The notes below the pieces were generated by a model. That model ran no database searches and was not told the origin of the DNA. It saw nothing but the letters and a program-made list of their open reading frames with translations. A DNA stretch of 64,000 bases from contig NZQV01000006.1 in the NCBI GenBank assembly GCA_002696035.1, positions 124,001 to 188,000 on the forward strand, given 5' to 3'. The position numbers were made by a program, and so were the translations under genes. This DNA is from Balneola sp. Lineage in GTDB: Bacteria > Bacteroidota > Rhodothermia > Balneolales > Balneolaceae. Numbering within the stretch: the first letter of the stretch is position 1; every line of letters begins with the position of its first letter. This document shows positions 35,967-45,553 of the stretch, piece by piece.

Positions 35967-36441
35967 TAACAGTACGCTTTTGTAAGGTGAATGCAAGTGG
36001 AACCAAGCCCAGCGAACAAAGTGGATTCAAATATCGAATGGTGAAATCGGTCAGTGAAATAAATTGTAAGCTGATCAGGTTCGTGAATGCTAAAAATACA
36101 ATGGATAACAACCCTGTTGCAAGCTGAATAAGTATCAAATATCCATAATACTTACGTTCTGCCTTTATCATTATCAATCCAATGCAAGCCAATAAAAAGT
36201 GAAGGCCGAATGATACCGTAAAGTAGATCTCTTCAATTCCGATGTCTTCTTCTATCAACAGGTGGTTGGAGACCGTTTTGGCATCTCCGGCAAAAGAAAA
36301 ACCGGGTTGTGCTTGTACTACATATTCAGCCACAGGTTGATATACAGCCTCATTGATCAACCCCCGGGCGGGTCTCAATAGCACAAAATATCCCACAATA
36401 ATTATCAGGATCAGCCCCGAACGTATCCCGATCTCACGCAT
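35950..36441 (-). CDS. Exosortase-associated membrane protein
   Basis: This 163-residue protein has four hydrophobic helices (about 8-23, 73-92, 98-120, 128-150) and a periplasmic loop after helix 1. Its position, overlapping the exosortase gene by 8 bases on the same strand, and its size match the accessory membrane proteins that accompany exosortases in Bacteroidota and relatives. The role is unknown; it may help deliver or anchor substrates. Sequence alone does not identify it beyond this context. Confidence 0.6.
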   Translation of the reverse strand: MREIGIRSGLILIIIVGYFVLLRPARGLINEAVYQPVAEYVVQAQPGFSFAGDAKTVSNHLLIEEDIGIEEIYFTVSFGLHFLLACIGLIMIKAERKYYGYLILIQLATGLLSIVFLAFTNLISLQFISLTDFTIRYLNPLCSLGLVPLAFTLQKRTVNEQRS

Positions 36442-36961
36442 GTGCGGTTTGTTTTTTAGGGGTGAAATTCATGTCTGCAAAATTCACCCAGATCATCCAC
36501 AGTAAGAAGATCACGATATAGAAAATGGCGGTTGTGGAATAGTCGTGGGTGAAATCAAAGAACTGTGGCCAATAAGCTTGTGTGAGTACAAGCGTGATCA
36601 CCCGCAGGATATTGATCAGATAAATGATACCGATGCCGGCCACACAAAAGCTGATCCGGTTTTTTATATCTCCGGGATAGGATAGGATGAAGCCAATGAA
36701 CAAGCCCATAGCTGCAATGCCATTACAGCCATCTACGATCTCGATGCCGGGGAATTCTCCAATGCCAATAATTCGATTGACGGTAAACACATCAACCCCG
36801 AAAACTTCTAACATTCCGGCACTCACTCCAATAATATTCAGCGAAAGCCATTCATCCAGCGAGCCATCGGGCAGCAGCCATAATTCGTAGAGCATGTACC
36901 AGATCACAAATATGGCCAGCGCCTTAAGAACAAAAGCTACAACAGGAGATTTCAAGTCCAT
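36434..36961 (-). CDS. Exosortase/archaeosortase-family transpeptidase
   Basis: A 175-residue polytopic membrane protein with the exosortase catalytic triad: Cys79 in IVDGCNGIAAMG, Arg120 in INILRVITL and His139 in FDFTHDYSTT. Exosortases cut a C-terminal sorting signal and transfer the protein to an acceptor, usually with exopolysaccharide or surface genes nearby. No PEP-CTERM-like substrate was recognised in this window, so targets must be elsewhere. Which subfamily (XrtF, XrtX or other) it belongs to needs profile searches. It is first in a three-gene overlapping unit. Confidence 0.85.
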   Translation of the reverse strand: MDLKSPVVAFVLKALAIFVIWYMLYELWLLPDGSLDEWLSLNIIGVSAGMLEVFGVDVFTVNRIIGIGEFPGIEIVDGCNGIAAMGLFIGFILSYPGDIKNRISFCVAGIGIIYLINILRVITLVLTQAYWPQFFDFTHDYSTTAIFYIVIFLLWMIWVNFADMNFTPKKQTAHA

Positions 36962-37124
36962 TCCACTATTCCTTTTTTATTGATTAGAATTCCTAAAATA
37001 CATGCTTTTAGTTTTTTAAAAACCAATTTCTTTTGAATGATATAAACTGACCTTGATACTAACGAGAGCTCGAAAATACCCTTTGATATGCTCCCATCTC
37101 TAAGCCGTAAAAAACCTTTTCATA

Positions 37125-37151
37125 AAAAAAGCGACTCACTGAGCCGCTTCA
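37125..37151 (-). terminator. Rho-independent terminator (minus strand)
   Basis: Read on the minus strand, AAGCGGCTC-AGT-GAGTCGCTT is a 9-bp stem with one mismatch and a 3-base loop, followed by a run of T. It lies about 50 bases after the stop of the sulfotransferase-like gene. Confidence 0.85.
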
Positions 37152-37198
37152 TATAGTAGTTTCGTAAATGTTACTTAATGGATTGATAATGCCCGGAA

Positions 37199-37927
37199 TT
37201 AATCACCGGCCATTTTCATCAATTTGTCGTAGGCCTCTTGTGAGCGTTCCAGCAGATCTTCCAGCTCTTCCGGAAAAGGATCATTCTTGGATTTATAAGC
37301 TCGAAATCCTGTAGACCGGTGCACGTTGTGATACCAGTATTTGGCCCAAACGCCATCTTCTTTGCGGGGGCCTGCAGGCCATTTCAACATACCTTCATCA
37401 AAAGGGATGCCGAGTGTACCACATAATTCCCGTAATCGAGACTGCGGATATTGAAGAATATCTTTGGCATCCACGATCAGCGGTTTTTTCCCCACTGCTT
37501 TCAGATATTTCGCCACTTCCAGATGCTTTTCGTAGCCTACATCCTGCATAGTTGGGTTCTTCACCTGTTTGGCGTACGATGGCAACATATCTTTTGGAGG
37601 CCGTGTCAGAATTATGTTGGTGGTCTCCTCCATAAAACTCCAGTCCAGGTTCACCAGGTGATGAGTCATATTTTTTATAAATACGATAGGAGTATCATAA
37701 TCTCCAAGAAAGATCTCATCTACTACTTTTTGCCCGTCATTCTCCTGGCTGGCCAATACTTCATCAGCGCCGGGATGATATTCACTGGCATCGGTATTTG
37801 CCAGATAATGAGCATAAAGTGGTTCATCAAACACGGTTGTATCCTGCCGTTGGGCAAATGAGTACATCAGCGCTGTTGAAATGTTACGTGGACCACTCCA
37901 CAAACAAATTCGTTTTGTCTTTAACAT
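37199..37927 (-). CDS. Sulfotransferase-like P-loop protein
   Basis: This 242-residue protein opens with ICLWSGPRNISTALMYSFAQ, the pattern of a PAPS-binding 5'-phosphosulfate loop in sulfotransferases. ILTRPPKDMLPSY resembles the 3'-phosphate-binding Arg/Ser segment. No classical Walker B was seen. It follows, 98 bases downstream on the same strand, a class IV aminotransferase gene. From memory, some plant branched-chain-aminotransferase-like proteins carry a similar P-loop domain fused to an aminotransferase, which would make this pair a split version. Actual sulfotransfer is unproven. Confidence 0.72.
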   Translation of the reverse strand: MLKTKRICLWSGPRNISTALMYSFAQRQDTTVFDEPLYAHYLANTDASEYHPGADEVLASQENDGQKVVDEIFLGDYDTPIVFIKNMTHHLVNLDWSFMEETTNIILTRPPKDMLPSYAKQVKNPTMQDVGYEKHLEVAKYLKAVGKKPLIVDAKDILQYPQSRLRELCGTLGIPFDEGMLKWPAGPRKEDGVWAKYWYHNVHRSTGFRAYKSKNDPFPEELEDLLERSQEAYDKLMKMAGD

Positions 37928-38025
37928 GTATTTTATCTTTGGTTTTGTTGAAGGTCATTTGGATGGCTTCACTTTCAGTTTCGGTTCTAACATCAGCTCA
38001 TCAAAAAGACGGTTCTCATTAATAA

Positions 38026-38976
38026 TTAAGCTTTTAATTTGGCAGACTCTGTTTCAATCGCCTGCTCGTACAAGTTTTGTAAGCGTTTTGTAACGGGTCC
38101 GGGTACTTGTTCCGCAAGAATCCTGCCATCTACTGCTGTGACAGGGGTCAGTCCGCCAAAACTACCGGTTACAAAGGCCTCATCGGCTCCATATACATCA
38201 TATAGCGAAAAATTCTTTTGATGACATGGTATTCCAACAGCCTCACAAACTTCGATCACTTTACCGCGGGTAATGCCATTCATACAATACTGACCGGTGG
38301 AGGTCCATACCTCTGAATCCTTCACCATAAAAAAATTAGTAGCATTACAGGTTGACACAAAACCGTTTACATCCAGCATCAAAGCCTCATCGGCACCGGC
38401 CTCCAACGCCTGTATGAGCGCCTGAACTTCGTGCAATTTACTGTGACAGTTTAGCCTTGGGTCCAAATAATCGGGGGAACCGCGGCGAACGGTGCTGGTG
38501 AATAATTTCACCCCGCGGTCACGGCTTTCAGGGTCGGCCTTCTTGTATTCAGCTATGATCACCAAATTAGGGCCACTTATGGTCAATCGCGGATCCTGAG
38601 ACGGCGTCTTTTTAATGCCACGGGTAAACATCACCCTGATATGGACGCCATCTTCCATCTCATTGGCATCGAGTGTTTTCCGAACGGCCTGGGTGATCTC
38701 ATCGCGGCTCATTCCCAGATCCATACCAACAGCTTTGGCTCCCTGAAAGAGACGGTCATAATGTTCCTTCAGAAAAACCAACACTCCCTTATGGAGACGA
38801 AAGCCTTCCCAGACGCCATCACCTACCAGGTAACCGCTGTCAAAAACGGATATTTTAGCGTCCTTCCGGGGCAACAGTTCCCCGTTTACATAGATCAAAA
38901 TGTCATCGTTTCGCGGATCTTCCACCGCATTATGTGTACCGTGCGTCATAGTCTGTTTTGTAGTGATTGCACCCAA
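38026..38976 (-). CDS. Class IV aminotransferase
   Basis: A 316-residue PLP enzyme of the IlvE/D-amino-acid transaminase/PabC fold. VFDSGYLVGDGVWEGFRLHKG is the N-terminal signature, the Schiff-base lysine is in NCHSKLHEVQAL, and DEALMLDVNGFVSTCNATNFF and TSTGQYCMNGITRG form the cofactor pocket. It differs from the true IlvE encoded at 50.7 kb, so a second role (D-amino acids, branched-chain or other substrates) is likely. An internal Met10 (38949) could be the real start. It probably shares a transcript with the sulfotransferase-like gene. Confidence 0.85.
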   Translation of the reverse strand: MGAITTKQTMTHGTHNAVEDPRNDDILIYVNGELLPRKDAKISVFDSGYLVGDGVWEGFRLHKGVLVFLKEHYDRLFQGAKAVGMDLGMSRDEITQAVRKTLDANEMEDGVHIRVMFTRGIKKTPSQDPRLTISGPNLVIIAEYKKADPESRDRGVKLFTSTVRRGSPDYLDPRLNCHSKLHEVQALIQALEAGADEALMLDVNGFVSTCNATNFFMVKDSEVWTSTGQYCMNGITRGKVIEVCEAVGIPCHQKNFSLYDVYGADEAFVTGSFGGLTPVTAVDGRILAEQVPGPVTKRLQNLYEQAIETESAKLKA

Positions 38977-39144
38977 ATAAAAGAAAATAATAACACGGTT
39001 GCGAATTTCTTTATTTAACGGCGATAAAAGGGGATTTACAGACTAAATACACCCAAATTCAGAATAAAGCTGAGTCAAACCTCCTCAAAGGTACAGCGTT
39101 AAAAAGCTCTCTTTTTCTGGAAGGAATACCAAGGCCTCATCATT

Positions 39145-40446
39145 TCAAGAATCCAGGTACTGTCGGATAGAATCACGAAGCTGTAAAAATGTTTTTTTGA
39201 AAAGTTCCTCATCTTCTTCCAGCAAGGTGACCCGGAATCCCAACAGCTCTGAACAGAACGAAGAGATGGGAACCACACAAATACCTGTTGCACCAAGCAG
39301 GTAATAGACAAACCGAAAATCTAAAGAAACGCCTTCCACCCACTGTTCAACTTGTTTTTGAATGGCCGGACTTTCGAGCTCAAGGGTTTGATCTGCTTCC
39401 AGTACTCCGGGTTTAAATACGATGGTGTTATAGAAAGCCCCGAATGTTTCATTGAACATAAGCTCAGGGATCTCAGCAAGAGTATCGGTGATAAAACGAC
39501 TTCGCCAGCCTATTTTTTCATTCAGTTTTTGCCGGTATTCACCATATCGAGCGTCATCCATGATCTTCGGGATCGCCATTTGAGGTAAGGTCGTAGAACA
39601 AACCTCGATCATCTTGGCATCATCCATAGCTTTACAAAACTGATCGAACTCCGGATTCTCACCCCTGTTGTAGCACTCGATCCACCCGCAGCGAGCTCCG
39701 GGCCAGGGCAACTCTTTGGAAATTCCTTTCATGGCAATCCCAGGTACCTCATCACCTAATACTTCTGCAAGAGCATAGGCCCGAGCCCCGTTATAAGTAA
39801 TGTGATGGTAGATCTCATCCGAGATCAGCATCAGGTCAAACTCCCGGGCCAGCTCCACAATTTCATCCAGGATTTCTTTGGGATACACCATGCCTGTAGG
39901 GTTATCCGGGTTGATGAGCAAAATGGCTAACACGTTCGGGTTGAACTCTACTTTATTTCGCAGATCTTGCATATCCGGATACCAATTGTTGGCCGGATCC
40001 AGCTTATACGTTAAGGGATGATGATTCGCGTGTGCTGCTTCAGCAGAAGAATGAGTGGAATAGGCCGGTGAAGGTCCAATTACCCGCGATGTGGTATCCA
40101 GGTAATGATACAGGGTTGAAATGGCATCACCCAAACCGTTGAAGAAAAGGATGTCTTCGGCTGTGATCTGAGCTCCGCCCTTACTGTTATTCTGCTGAGC
40201 CAAAAACGAACGCGTTTCCGGAATACCTTTGGAATCGCAGTACCCATAGGATTTATCTGTACCTGCCAGTTCCTGAACGATCTCTTTCATCCAGACGGGA
40301 ACCCTGGCATTTTTTTGAATGGGATCACCAATGTTTTCCCAGGTTATTTCTAATCCTTCTTTCTGAAGAATGTTGGCCTTTTTTACGATCTCACGAATTT
40401 CGTAACTGAGCTCTTTGGCTCCTTCGTGTAGCAGCTTCTGTCGCAT
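39145..40446 (-). CDS. Class I/II pyridoxal-phosphate aminotransferase
   Basis: A 433-residue fold-type I aminotransferase related to aspartate and alanine aminotransferases. NPDNPTGMVYP binds the substrate carboxylate and PLP ring, SDEIYHHITY carries the cofactor Asp and Tyr, and the Schiff-base lysine is in KGISKELPWPGARCGW, with the late Arg in the C-terminal domain. GYCDSKGIPETR near residue 75 is typical. The amino donor cannot be told from sequence. It lies alone between inverted-repeat elements. Confidence 0.87.
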   Translation of the reverse strand: MRQKLLHEGAKELSYEIREIVKKANILQKEGLEITWENIGDPIQKNARVPVWMKEIVQELAGTDKSYGYCDSKGIPETRSFLAQQNNSKGGAQITAEDILFFNGLGDAISTLYHYLDTTSRVIGPSPAYSTHSSAEAAHANHHPLTYKLDPANNWYPDMQDLRNKVEFNPNVLAILLINPDNPTGMVYPKEILDEIVELAREFDLMLISDEIYHHITYNGARAYALAEVLGDEVPGIAMKGISKELPWPGARCGWIECYNRGENPEFDQFCKAMDDAKMIEVCSTTLPQMAIPKIMDDARYGEYRQKLNEKIGWRSRFITDTLAEIPELMFNETFGAFYNTIVFKPGVLEADQTLELESPAIQKQVEQWVEGVSLDFRFVYYLLGATGICVVPISSFCSELLGFRVTLLEEDEELFKKTFLQLRDSIRQYLDS

Positions 40447-40529
40447 ATTTCTGTATGTGAATGAGTGAGTTCACACAAAGAAAAGCATTTCTGAAGCTTG
40501 GGCAAAATGGAAATAGAGTACTACTGGCT

Positions 40530-40601
40530 CAAGCGTCCGCTTGGACCTATGTTGAATTTAGTATTTCAGTCTTAATCCAGAACCGCACAAGCGGACGCTT
40601 G
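40530..40601. repeat. Inverted repeat element with palindromic ends
   Basis: CAAGCGTCCGCTTG (40530-40543) and its reverse complement CAAGCGGACGCTTG (40588-40601) flank a 44-base spacer. Each arm is itself nearly palindromic. Similarity extends a few bases outwards (GCTAGT side). It lies in the gap between the aminotransferase and flavin reductase genes. Confidence 0.65.
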
Positions 40602-40621
40602 CGCTAGTTATTATTGTTGAA

Positions 40622-41296
40622 TCATTCCTCAAAAACCAGCGCATCAGGGTTGGCACCGAGTTCTTTCAGATACTTCATCATAGCATCATTGAACGGCCCT
40701 GGCCCACATACGTAGAATGGCTGATCAAAATCATCTATTTGAGATTTCAGGAAGTCTTTGTCTGCAAAGCCATCCAGAAAGATGTGATCTCCTTCCGGTT
40801 CTTCATCGGTAATGGCATTGATGAAATTATCACCAAGTATCTCTTCAAATTCTTCTTTCAGAATGATATCCTTCTCGGTCTTATTGGAAAAAATAAGCTT
40901 ATTGTTACCGATCTCACCGTTCTCATGCAGGTCTCTGAAAATGGCAATGAATGGTGTCACACCAGCTCCCCCGGCCAAAAACACTCCTTCACCATCATAC
41001 TGAATGGTGCCCCATGGTTCGTCCAGTATCAGGGAATCTCCCTTTTTTAGCTTACCGATCTGCTCTGTTACCCCATCGTGTTCCGGGTAGATCTTGATCA
41101 CAAATTGCAGATACTCATCGTCATTCAGGGAGGTAAATGTAAATGGCCGTTTTTCCTCTCTCCAGCCTTCCTTGTCGATGGCGACCTCGGTAGCCTGACC
41201 GGGTTCAAATTCATAGCCATCGGGTTTTTCGAGGGTGAATTGTTTTACGTCGTGCGTTACATCTTGTACATCAATAATTCTGAGTGTATGTGCCAT
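40622..41296 (-). CDS. FAD-dependent ferredoxin/flavodoxin reductase-like protein
   Basis: This 224-residue oxidoreductase is of the ferredoxin-NADP reductase fold. RPFTFTSLND is the FAD-binding RxYS-like motif (near residue 50), VFLAGGAGVTPFIAI the NAD(P)-binding segment (near 105) and YVCGPGPFNDAMM the nicotinamide-pocket cysteine motif (near 195). There is no fused ferredoxin or globin domain, so a separate electron partner is needed. It resembles the reductase halves of flavohaemoproteins and Hmp-like enzymes. The partner is unknown. Confidence 0.85.
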   Translation of the reverse strand: MAHTLRIIDVQDVTHDVKQFTLEKPDGYEFEPGQATEVAIDKEGWREEKRPFTFTSLNDDEYLQFVIKIYPEHDGVTEQIGKLKKGDSLILDEPWGTIQYDGEGVFLAGGAGVTPFIAIFRDLHENGEIGNNKLIFSNKTEKDIILKEEFEEILGDNFINAITDEEPEGDHIFLDGFADKDFLKSQIDDFDQPFYVCGPGPFNDAMMKYLKELGANPDALVFEE

Positions 41297-41399
41297 AATT
41301 GTATCCGTTTATGTTACCTTTGTTTGTTCAGGATACAAGTATTGGCTTTATATCATTCCGAAATAACTGCCTGGCAGGGCATCAGTCATCCAAAAAAAC

Positions 41400-42029
41400 T
41401 TAAAATACATGGCCGGCCGACCCGCTTCTTTCTACCGGGGTAAAACGGATCCTGTAGATAGCACCTTCATCAGTCTGCCAGAAGTTGAATTCTCCTTCGA
41501 TCTGAGATATCAGAACATCCAACAACGTTTTTCCTAATGATGTGGATCTTTCCTGATAGGTCTTAATGGAGCTGCCGTCGCCATTATCCTCTAAGGTGAT
41601 CAGCACGTCATCTCCCTGTTTATCCAATCCGATCTTAATCTGTCCCTTTGATCTTCCATTAAACCCAAATTTCATTGAATTCATGAGCAGCTCGTCGATC
41701 ATCAGCCCCACAGGTATAGCCTGATTTATATTCAGGTCAATATCTTCAACTTCGGTGATAAAGCGAATTTCCTGTTCCTGATTCTTAACCAGTTCCTGGA
41801 TCTTCCGCACCAGCCGCTCAATATATTCGTTGAAAGAGATCTGCGTAAACTGATCCGACTGATATAACATCTCATGCACCTCAGCGATGGCTTTAATACG
41901 CATCTGACTGCTGTGCACAAATTCCTCAATGGTGGTTTCCTCATCTTTGTGATACAAATTCAGCTCCAGCAGTGCTGAGATAATTGCCAGATTATTTTTT
42001 ACACGGTGGTGGATCTCCGAAAGCAACAC
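41400..42029 (-). pseudogene. Histidine kinase, C-terminal kinase part after a frameshift
   Basis: This 209-residue frame holds a HisKA_2 dimerisation and phosphoacceptor segment, SEIHHRVKNNLAIISALLEL with the phospho-His, then a HATPase_c domain (IDELLMNSMKFGFNG and LEDNGDGSS). It opens at a GTG inside the coiled coil that should join it to the upstream PAS frame. Read across a one-base shift near 42058-42064, the join gives ELSESLEEKEVLLSEIHHR, exactly the usual linker. It is therefore most likely the 3' half of one sensor kinase gene. Translation as a separate kinase from the GTG is a less likely alternative. Confidence 0.75.
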
Positions 42030-43309
42030 CTCCTTTTCCTCCAGTGATTCCGAAAGCTCTTTCTCTGCTTGGTCACATCATCCTGTATGGCAATAAACCC
42101 ATTCAGGTTTCCTTTTTTATCCACAATAGGATTTGTGGAATAGCTGATGTAGATCTCTTCTCCCTGCTTAGTCTTATTTATCATTTCGCCCTTCACCACT
42201 TCTTTACTAAGCAATGTTTCCCAATACTCCCGGTAGAATTCCCCCCCATACCTACCGGATTTTATGATCTGAGGAGTTTCGCCCATGATCTCATCTAAAC
42301 TATATCCATACTTTTTCTGGAAAGCTTTATTAGCATATTCAATGCGTCCCTCCGTATCTGTGATGAGGATCATATTTGGGGAATTTTCGATTCCCAGCTT
42401 AAACTTCATCAGTTCTTTCTGGGCCGTTACCCTTTCGGAAATATCGTGCACAATAGAATAGAGAAAATACTTTTCGTCGATAAAGATCATCCCGGAATAC
42501 ACCTCAACATCGCGGATCTCGCCATTCGCCAGACGGTGCTTAAAGTGAAACAGGCTTCGGTTCTCTTTACGAGCCCTTTCCATTTCTTCTCGTACTTTAT
42601 CGGCCGGCAGAATGTTGATATCGCTGATCTTCATTTGGGTGATCTCTTCCTTCGTCCACCCATAATATTTGATCGCTGCTGAGTTGGCATTATAAATGCT
42701 CCCGTCATCAGCATCAATTAACATCATCACGCTTTGGTTTTGCTCAAAAAGGGTGCGGTACCGCTCTTCACTTTGGGCGATCTTTTTCTCTGCCTCATAC
42801 CGCTCTGTGATATCTTCGAGCATGGTTATACCGCCCGTAAGCTCACCATTATTATTGTAATCTGGATGAAATTCAGCCCTGACAGGCAATCTTTTTCCAG
42901 AAGTAATGGACGTATACTGACCTTCATATTTTGTACTCTTGCCTTGCAGGGCCTCCACCATTCCCTGCTTCACCTCTTCATTCTCAAGATTGAAAATGTT
43001 CAGACCAAGTAGATTTTCCCTTGAAGTGCCCAGGATACGTATAAACATTTCGTTACTTGCATCTATGATTCCTTCCTGATCAAAATGAATAATACCAATT
43101 GGAGCCTTTTCAAAGATCTGCTGATATAAGCCAGCGTCCTTTTTCGCTGCTTTCTTTGAATTTTTGATCTGATCTTTCAGATCTTCTGTTATTGATCTTA
43201 ATTCCCGAACCTTGGCAAGAGATGAGCTATTGTGAAACTCGGTGGACAGTGCATCCAGTTTTTCTTCGAGCATACTCAAAGTTTGAGAAAGTTGATCAGA
43301 TGTTCTCAT
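41999..43309 (-). pseudogene. Histidine kinase, N-terminal part with three PAS domains
   Basis: A 436-residue frame with an N-terminal coiled coil (residues 1-55) and three PAS domains starting near residues 68, 195 and 315 (IFEKAPIGIIHFD, LFEQNQSVMMLID, GIENSPNMILITD). PAC motifs such as LEDITERYEAE end each. The last 20 residues after DDVTKQRK do not continue the expected coil; the kinase part follows in another frame. No membrane helix is present, so the intact protein would be a soluble sensor kinase. Signal and partner regulator are unknown; no response regulator gene is adjacent. Confidence 0.75.
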
Positions 43310-43436
43310 AGTTTATTTACGACCTTTATGTCCCATAACTGAACAGATACTACCCGTTTTGTATGAAGATAATATGTATTACAGATTTCTCACTCTTAAT
43401 ACCGTTCCTGTATTATTTTTTCAAGGAACTCTTTGA

Positions 43437-43892
43437 TTAAAATTTCTTTAGATTTTTATAAGCTCTTTTCTGCACCTGTTTCTGGAAGAAAGGCATCCAG
43501 CCCAACAACATCCCGGTTGCCCCAAAAGCCTGTCTGCTCCATCGATAAAAGCGAAAATCATCGCGGTGCCGCAGGATCAAACCATCCTTGAATTTGAATT
43601 TAGCTTCGATCTCATTGTGAACTTTGCGGCTTGTAATAGAAAAAAGATAGCTTGCCTCCACCCGAGCCCTCCCTCGGTTTTCATCTGCATCAAGAACTTC
43701 AAAATCCAGCTCAAATTCCCGGGCGCCACTGCACAACATCCCCCACATTGCTCCAATTTCCTCTTTTGAAGATAGCTGAAATACCGGGTCCTGAAAGGTC
43801 GCTTCGGAGTGGTAGCAACTCATCATAGTTTCTGCATCCAGATCCTGAAGACCAGTGTACAGTTTTTGGATACAGGCTTTGTTTTCATTCAT
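43437..43892 (-). CDS. SnoaL/NTF2-like protein
   Basis: A 151-residue protein with the NTF2-like cone fold pattern: LYTGLQDLDAETMMSCYHSEATFQDPVF at the N-terminus, then strands with VEASYLFSITSRKVHNEIEAKFKF and HRDDFRFYRW. The C-terminal LLGWMPFFQKQVQKRAYKNL helix is typical of a small-molecule-binding NTF2 subgroup. Such proteins are enzymes or ligand binders with diverse roles; none can be assigned. The gene is alone. Confidence 0.78.
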   Translation of the reverse strand: MNENKACIQKLYTGLQDLDAETMMSCYHSEATFQDPVFQLSSKEEIGAMWGMLCSGAREFELDFEVLDADENRGRARVEASYLFSITSRKVHNEIEAKFKFKDGLILRHRDDFRFYRWSRQAFGATGMLLGWMPFFQKQVQKRAYKNLKKF

Positions 43893-44029
43893 TGATCTGC
43901 GGTTTTATTACAAGTTTATGACAATCCCAATTATTTGTAAGAATTCCGGTTTCCCAGGTCATAAAATTCCCATAAACGCGGGTGCTATAGGTTCCCTTTT
44001 AGTGACTTATATCTGCTTAGAAAACTTCA

Positions 44030-45553
44030 TCACTCGAAACCGGATCTCACTTTATGGCTCAATAATCCGACTCCCATCACCACCAAACTTCCGGCTAAGG
44101 TATACAGTGGCCAGGCGATGGCAAGTCCGTCTCCCGGCAATATATTTTGAATGGGACCTTGTACCATAAACAGCAGGGAGATCAACCCACAGAAAAAACC
44201 GGTGATGGCATCGGTCTTATTGGGTTTGGTGAAGAACATCCCCAGCAGAAAAGCACCTAGCAAGCCGCCATAGGTGTACGATGCGATTCCCAACCCTAAT
44301 TCTACGATAGCCGGACGTTCTCCCCCTTGTAGTTGCAATACCGCAAAAAAGATAGCAGAAACGCTTAATATCACTCCCCAGCCCATAGTGAAATTTCTGG
44401 ACATGGAAAGGTCCTGTGCATCGGAGTTGGATTTCCCAAAATAGGGTTTGTAAAGATCGTAGATGGTGGATGACGCCAGCGAGTTCAGGGAGGAACTTAG
44501 ACTACTCATAGCCGCTGCAAACAGTGCTGCTACGATGAGCCCGGAAACTCCAACCGGCAGTTCTTGTACAATGAATTTGGCGAAGATCTCGTCGGTGGTG
44601 GCAAGACCGAGTGCTTCGGCTGGAAGTCCTTCATAGAACATGAAAAGCAGCAGCCCAACTCCCAAAAATAATCCAAATTGAAGCATGGCAACGATTCCGC
44701 TCCAGATCATGGCCTTTTGCCCGGACCTGAGATCGCGGGTAGCCAACACGCGTTGTACCAAGAGCTGATCGGTTCCATGAGAAGCCAGCGAAAAGACGGC
44801 CCCTCCTACTATTGCTGTGATCAATGTGTAAGGCTGAGCGATGAAATCCCGGAAATTCATATCAAAACCAAGGTTGATGATCTGCAGCTTTTCAGTGGGA
44901 AGTTCAAATCCTGTGGGCAGGTTTCCGATCATCACCCCAATGGCGATGAACGCACCGCCGATGTACACGATCATCTGTACAAAATCCATCCAAACCACGG
45001 CTTTGATGCCACCAAAAAAAGTATAGACAAGGGTGATGGAAGTGATCACCACAATGGATAGCGCGTACAATTCCAGGTCTCCCCAACCGGCAAAAGCCCC
45101 GCCCAATCTCAAGATGATAGCCAGGGGGATGGCGGTGGCAAAAAGACGAACGCCATCGGCCAGCAGCCGCGTGATCAGGAAGGTAGAACTGGCGGCATTG
45201 CGCATCACACTTCCAAACCGGTGCTCCAGAAAGGTATAGGCCGTTTGGAGGTCGCCTTCATAGTATTTAGGCAAAAAGTAGAGTGCTACGATCACCCGGC
45301 CGATCACATACCCCACGGTGATCTGCAAAAAGGTGAGATTACCGCCATAGGCCACTGCGGGAATACTGATGAAGGTGAGCGTGCTGGTTTCGGTGGCTAC
45401 AATGGAAAACAGTACGGCCCACCAGGGAATGCCATCACCACCTAAAAAATAATCTTTAGTGGAAGTCTGTTTTCCGGATGCCCGCAATCCTAAAAAGGCT
45501 ACCCCAACCAGGTAGACAATGATCACCAAATAATCTATATAGGAAAATTCCAC
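44030..45553 (-). CDS. Sodium:solute symporter (SSS family)
   Basis: A 507-residue inner-membrane transporter with about 13 helices. The N-terminal LGLRASGKQTSTKDYFLGG, with WWAVLFSIVATETSTLTFISIP, and the Na+-site segment AAAMSSLSSSLNSLAS (near residue 345) are SSS hallmarks. Members carry sugars, amino acids, nucleosides or carboxylates with Na+. The specific solute is not evident. Marine or saline life would fit heavy use of Na+ symport. No co-transcribed neighbour. Confidence 0.9.
   Translation of the reverse strand: MEFSYIDYLVIIVYLVGVAFLGLRASGKQTSTKDYFLGGDGIPWWAVLFSIVATETSTLTFISIPAVAYGGNLTFLQITVGYVIGRVIVALYFLPKYYEGDLQTAYTFLEHRFGSVMRNAASSTFLITRLLADGVRLFATAIPLAIILRLGGAFAGWGDLELYALSIVVITSITLVYTFFGGIKAVVWMDFVQMIVYIGGAFIAIGVMIGNLPTGFELPTEKLQIINLGFDMNFRDFIAQPYTLITAIVGGAVFSLASHGTDQLLVQRVLATRDLRSGQKAMIWSGIVAMLQFGLFLGVGLLLFMFYEGLPAEALGLATTDEIFAKFIVQELPVGVSGLIVAALFAAAMSSLSSSLNSLASSTIYDLYKPYFGKSNSDAQDLSMSRNFTMGWGVILSVSAIFFAVLQLQGGERPAIVELGLGIASYTYGGLLGAFLLGMFFTKPNKTDAITGFFCGLISLLFMVQGPIQNILPGDGLAIAWPLYTLAGSLVVMGVGLLSHKVRSGFE

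Noticed and set aside
35507-35985. Several plus-strand open frames opposite glycerate kinase
   Set aside because: They lie wholly opposite a well-recognised enzyme gene and show no family motifs.
42050-42075. Programmed -1 frameshift joining the PAS and kinase frames
   Set aside because: The sequence has no X XXY YYZ slippery heptamer or clear downstream hairpin; a mutation or sequencing indel is simpler.
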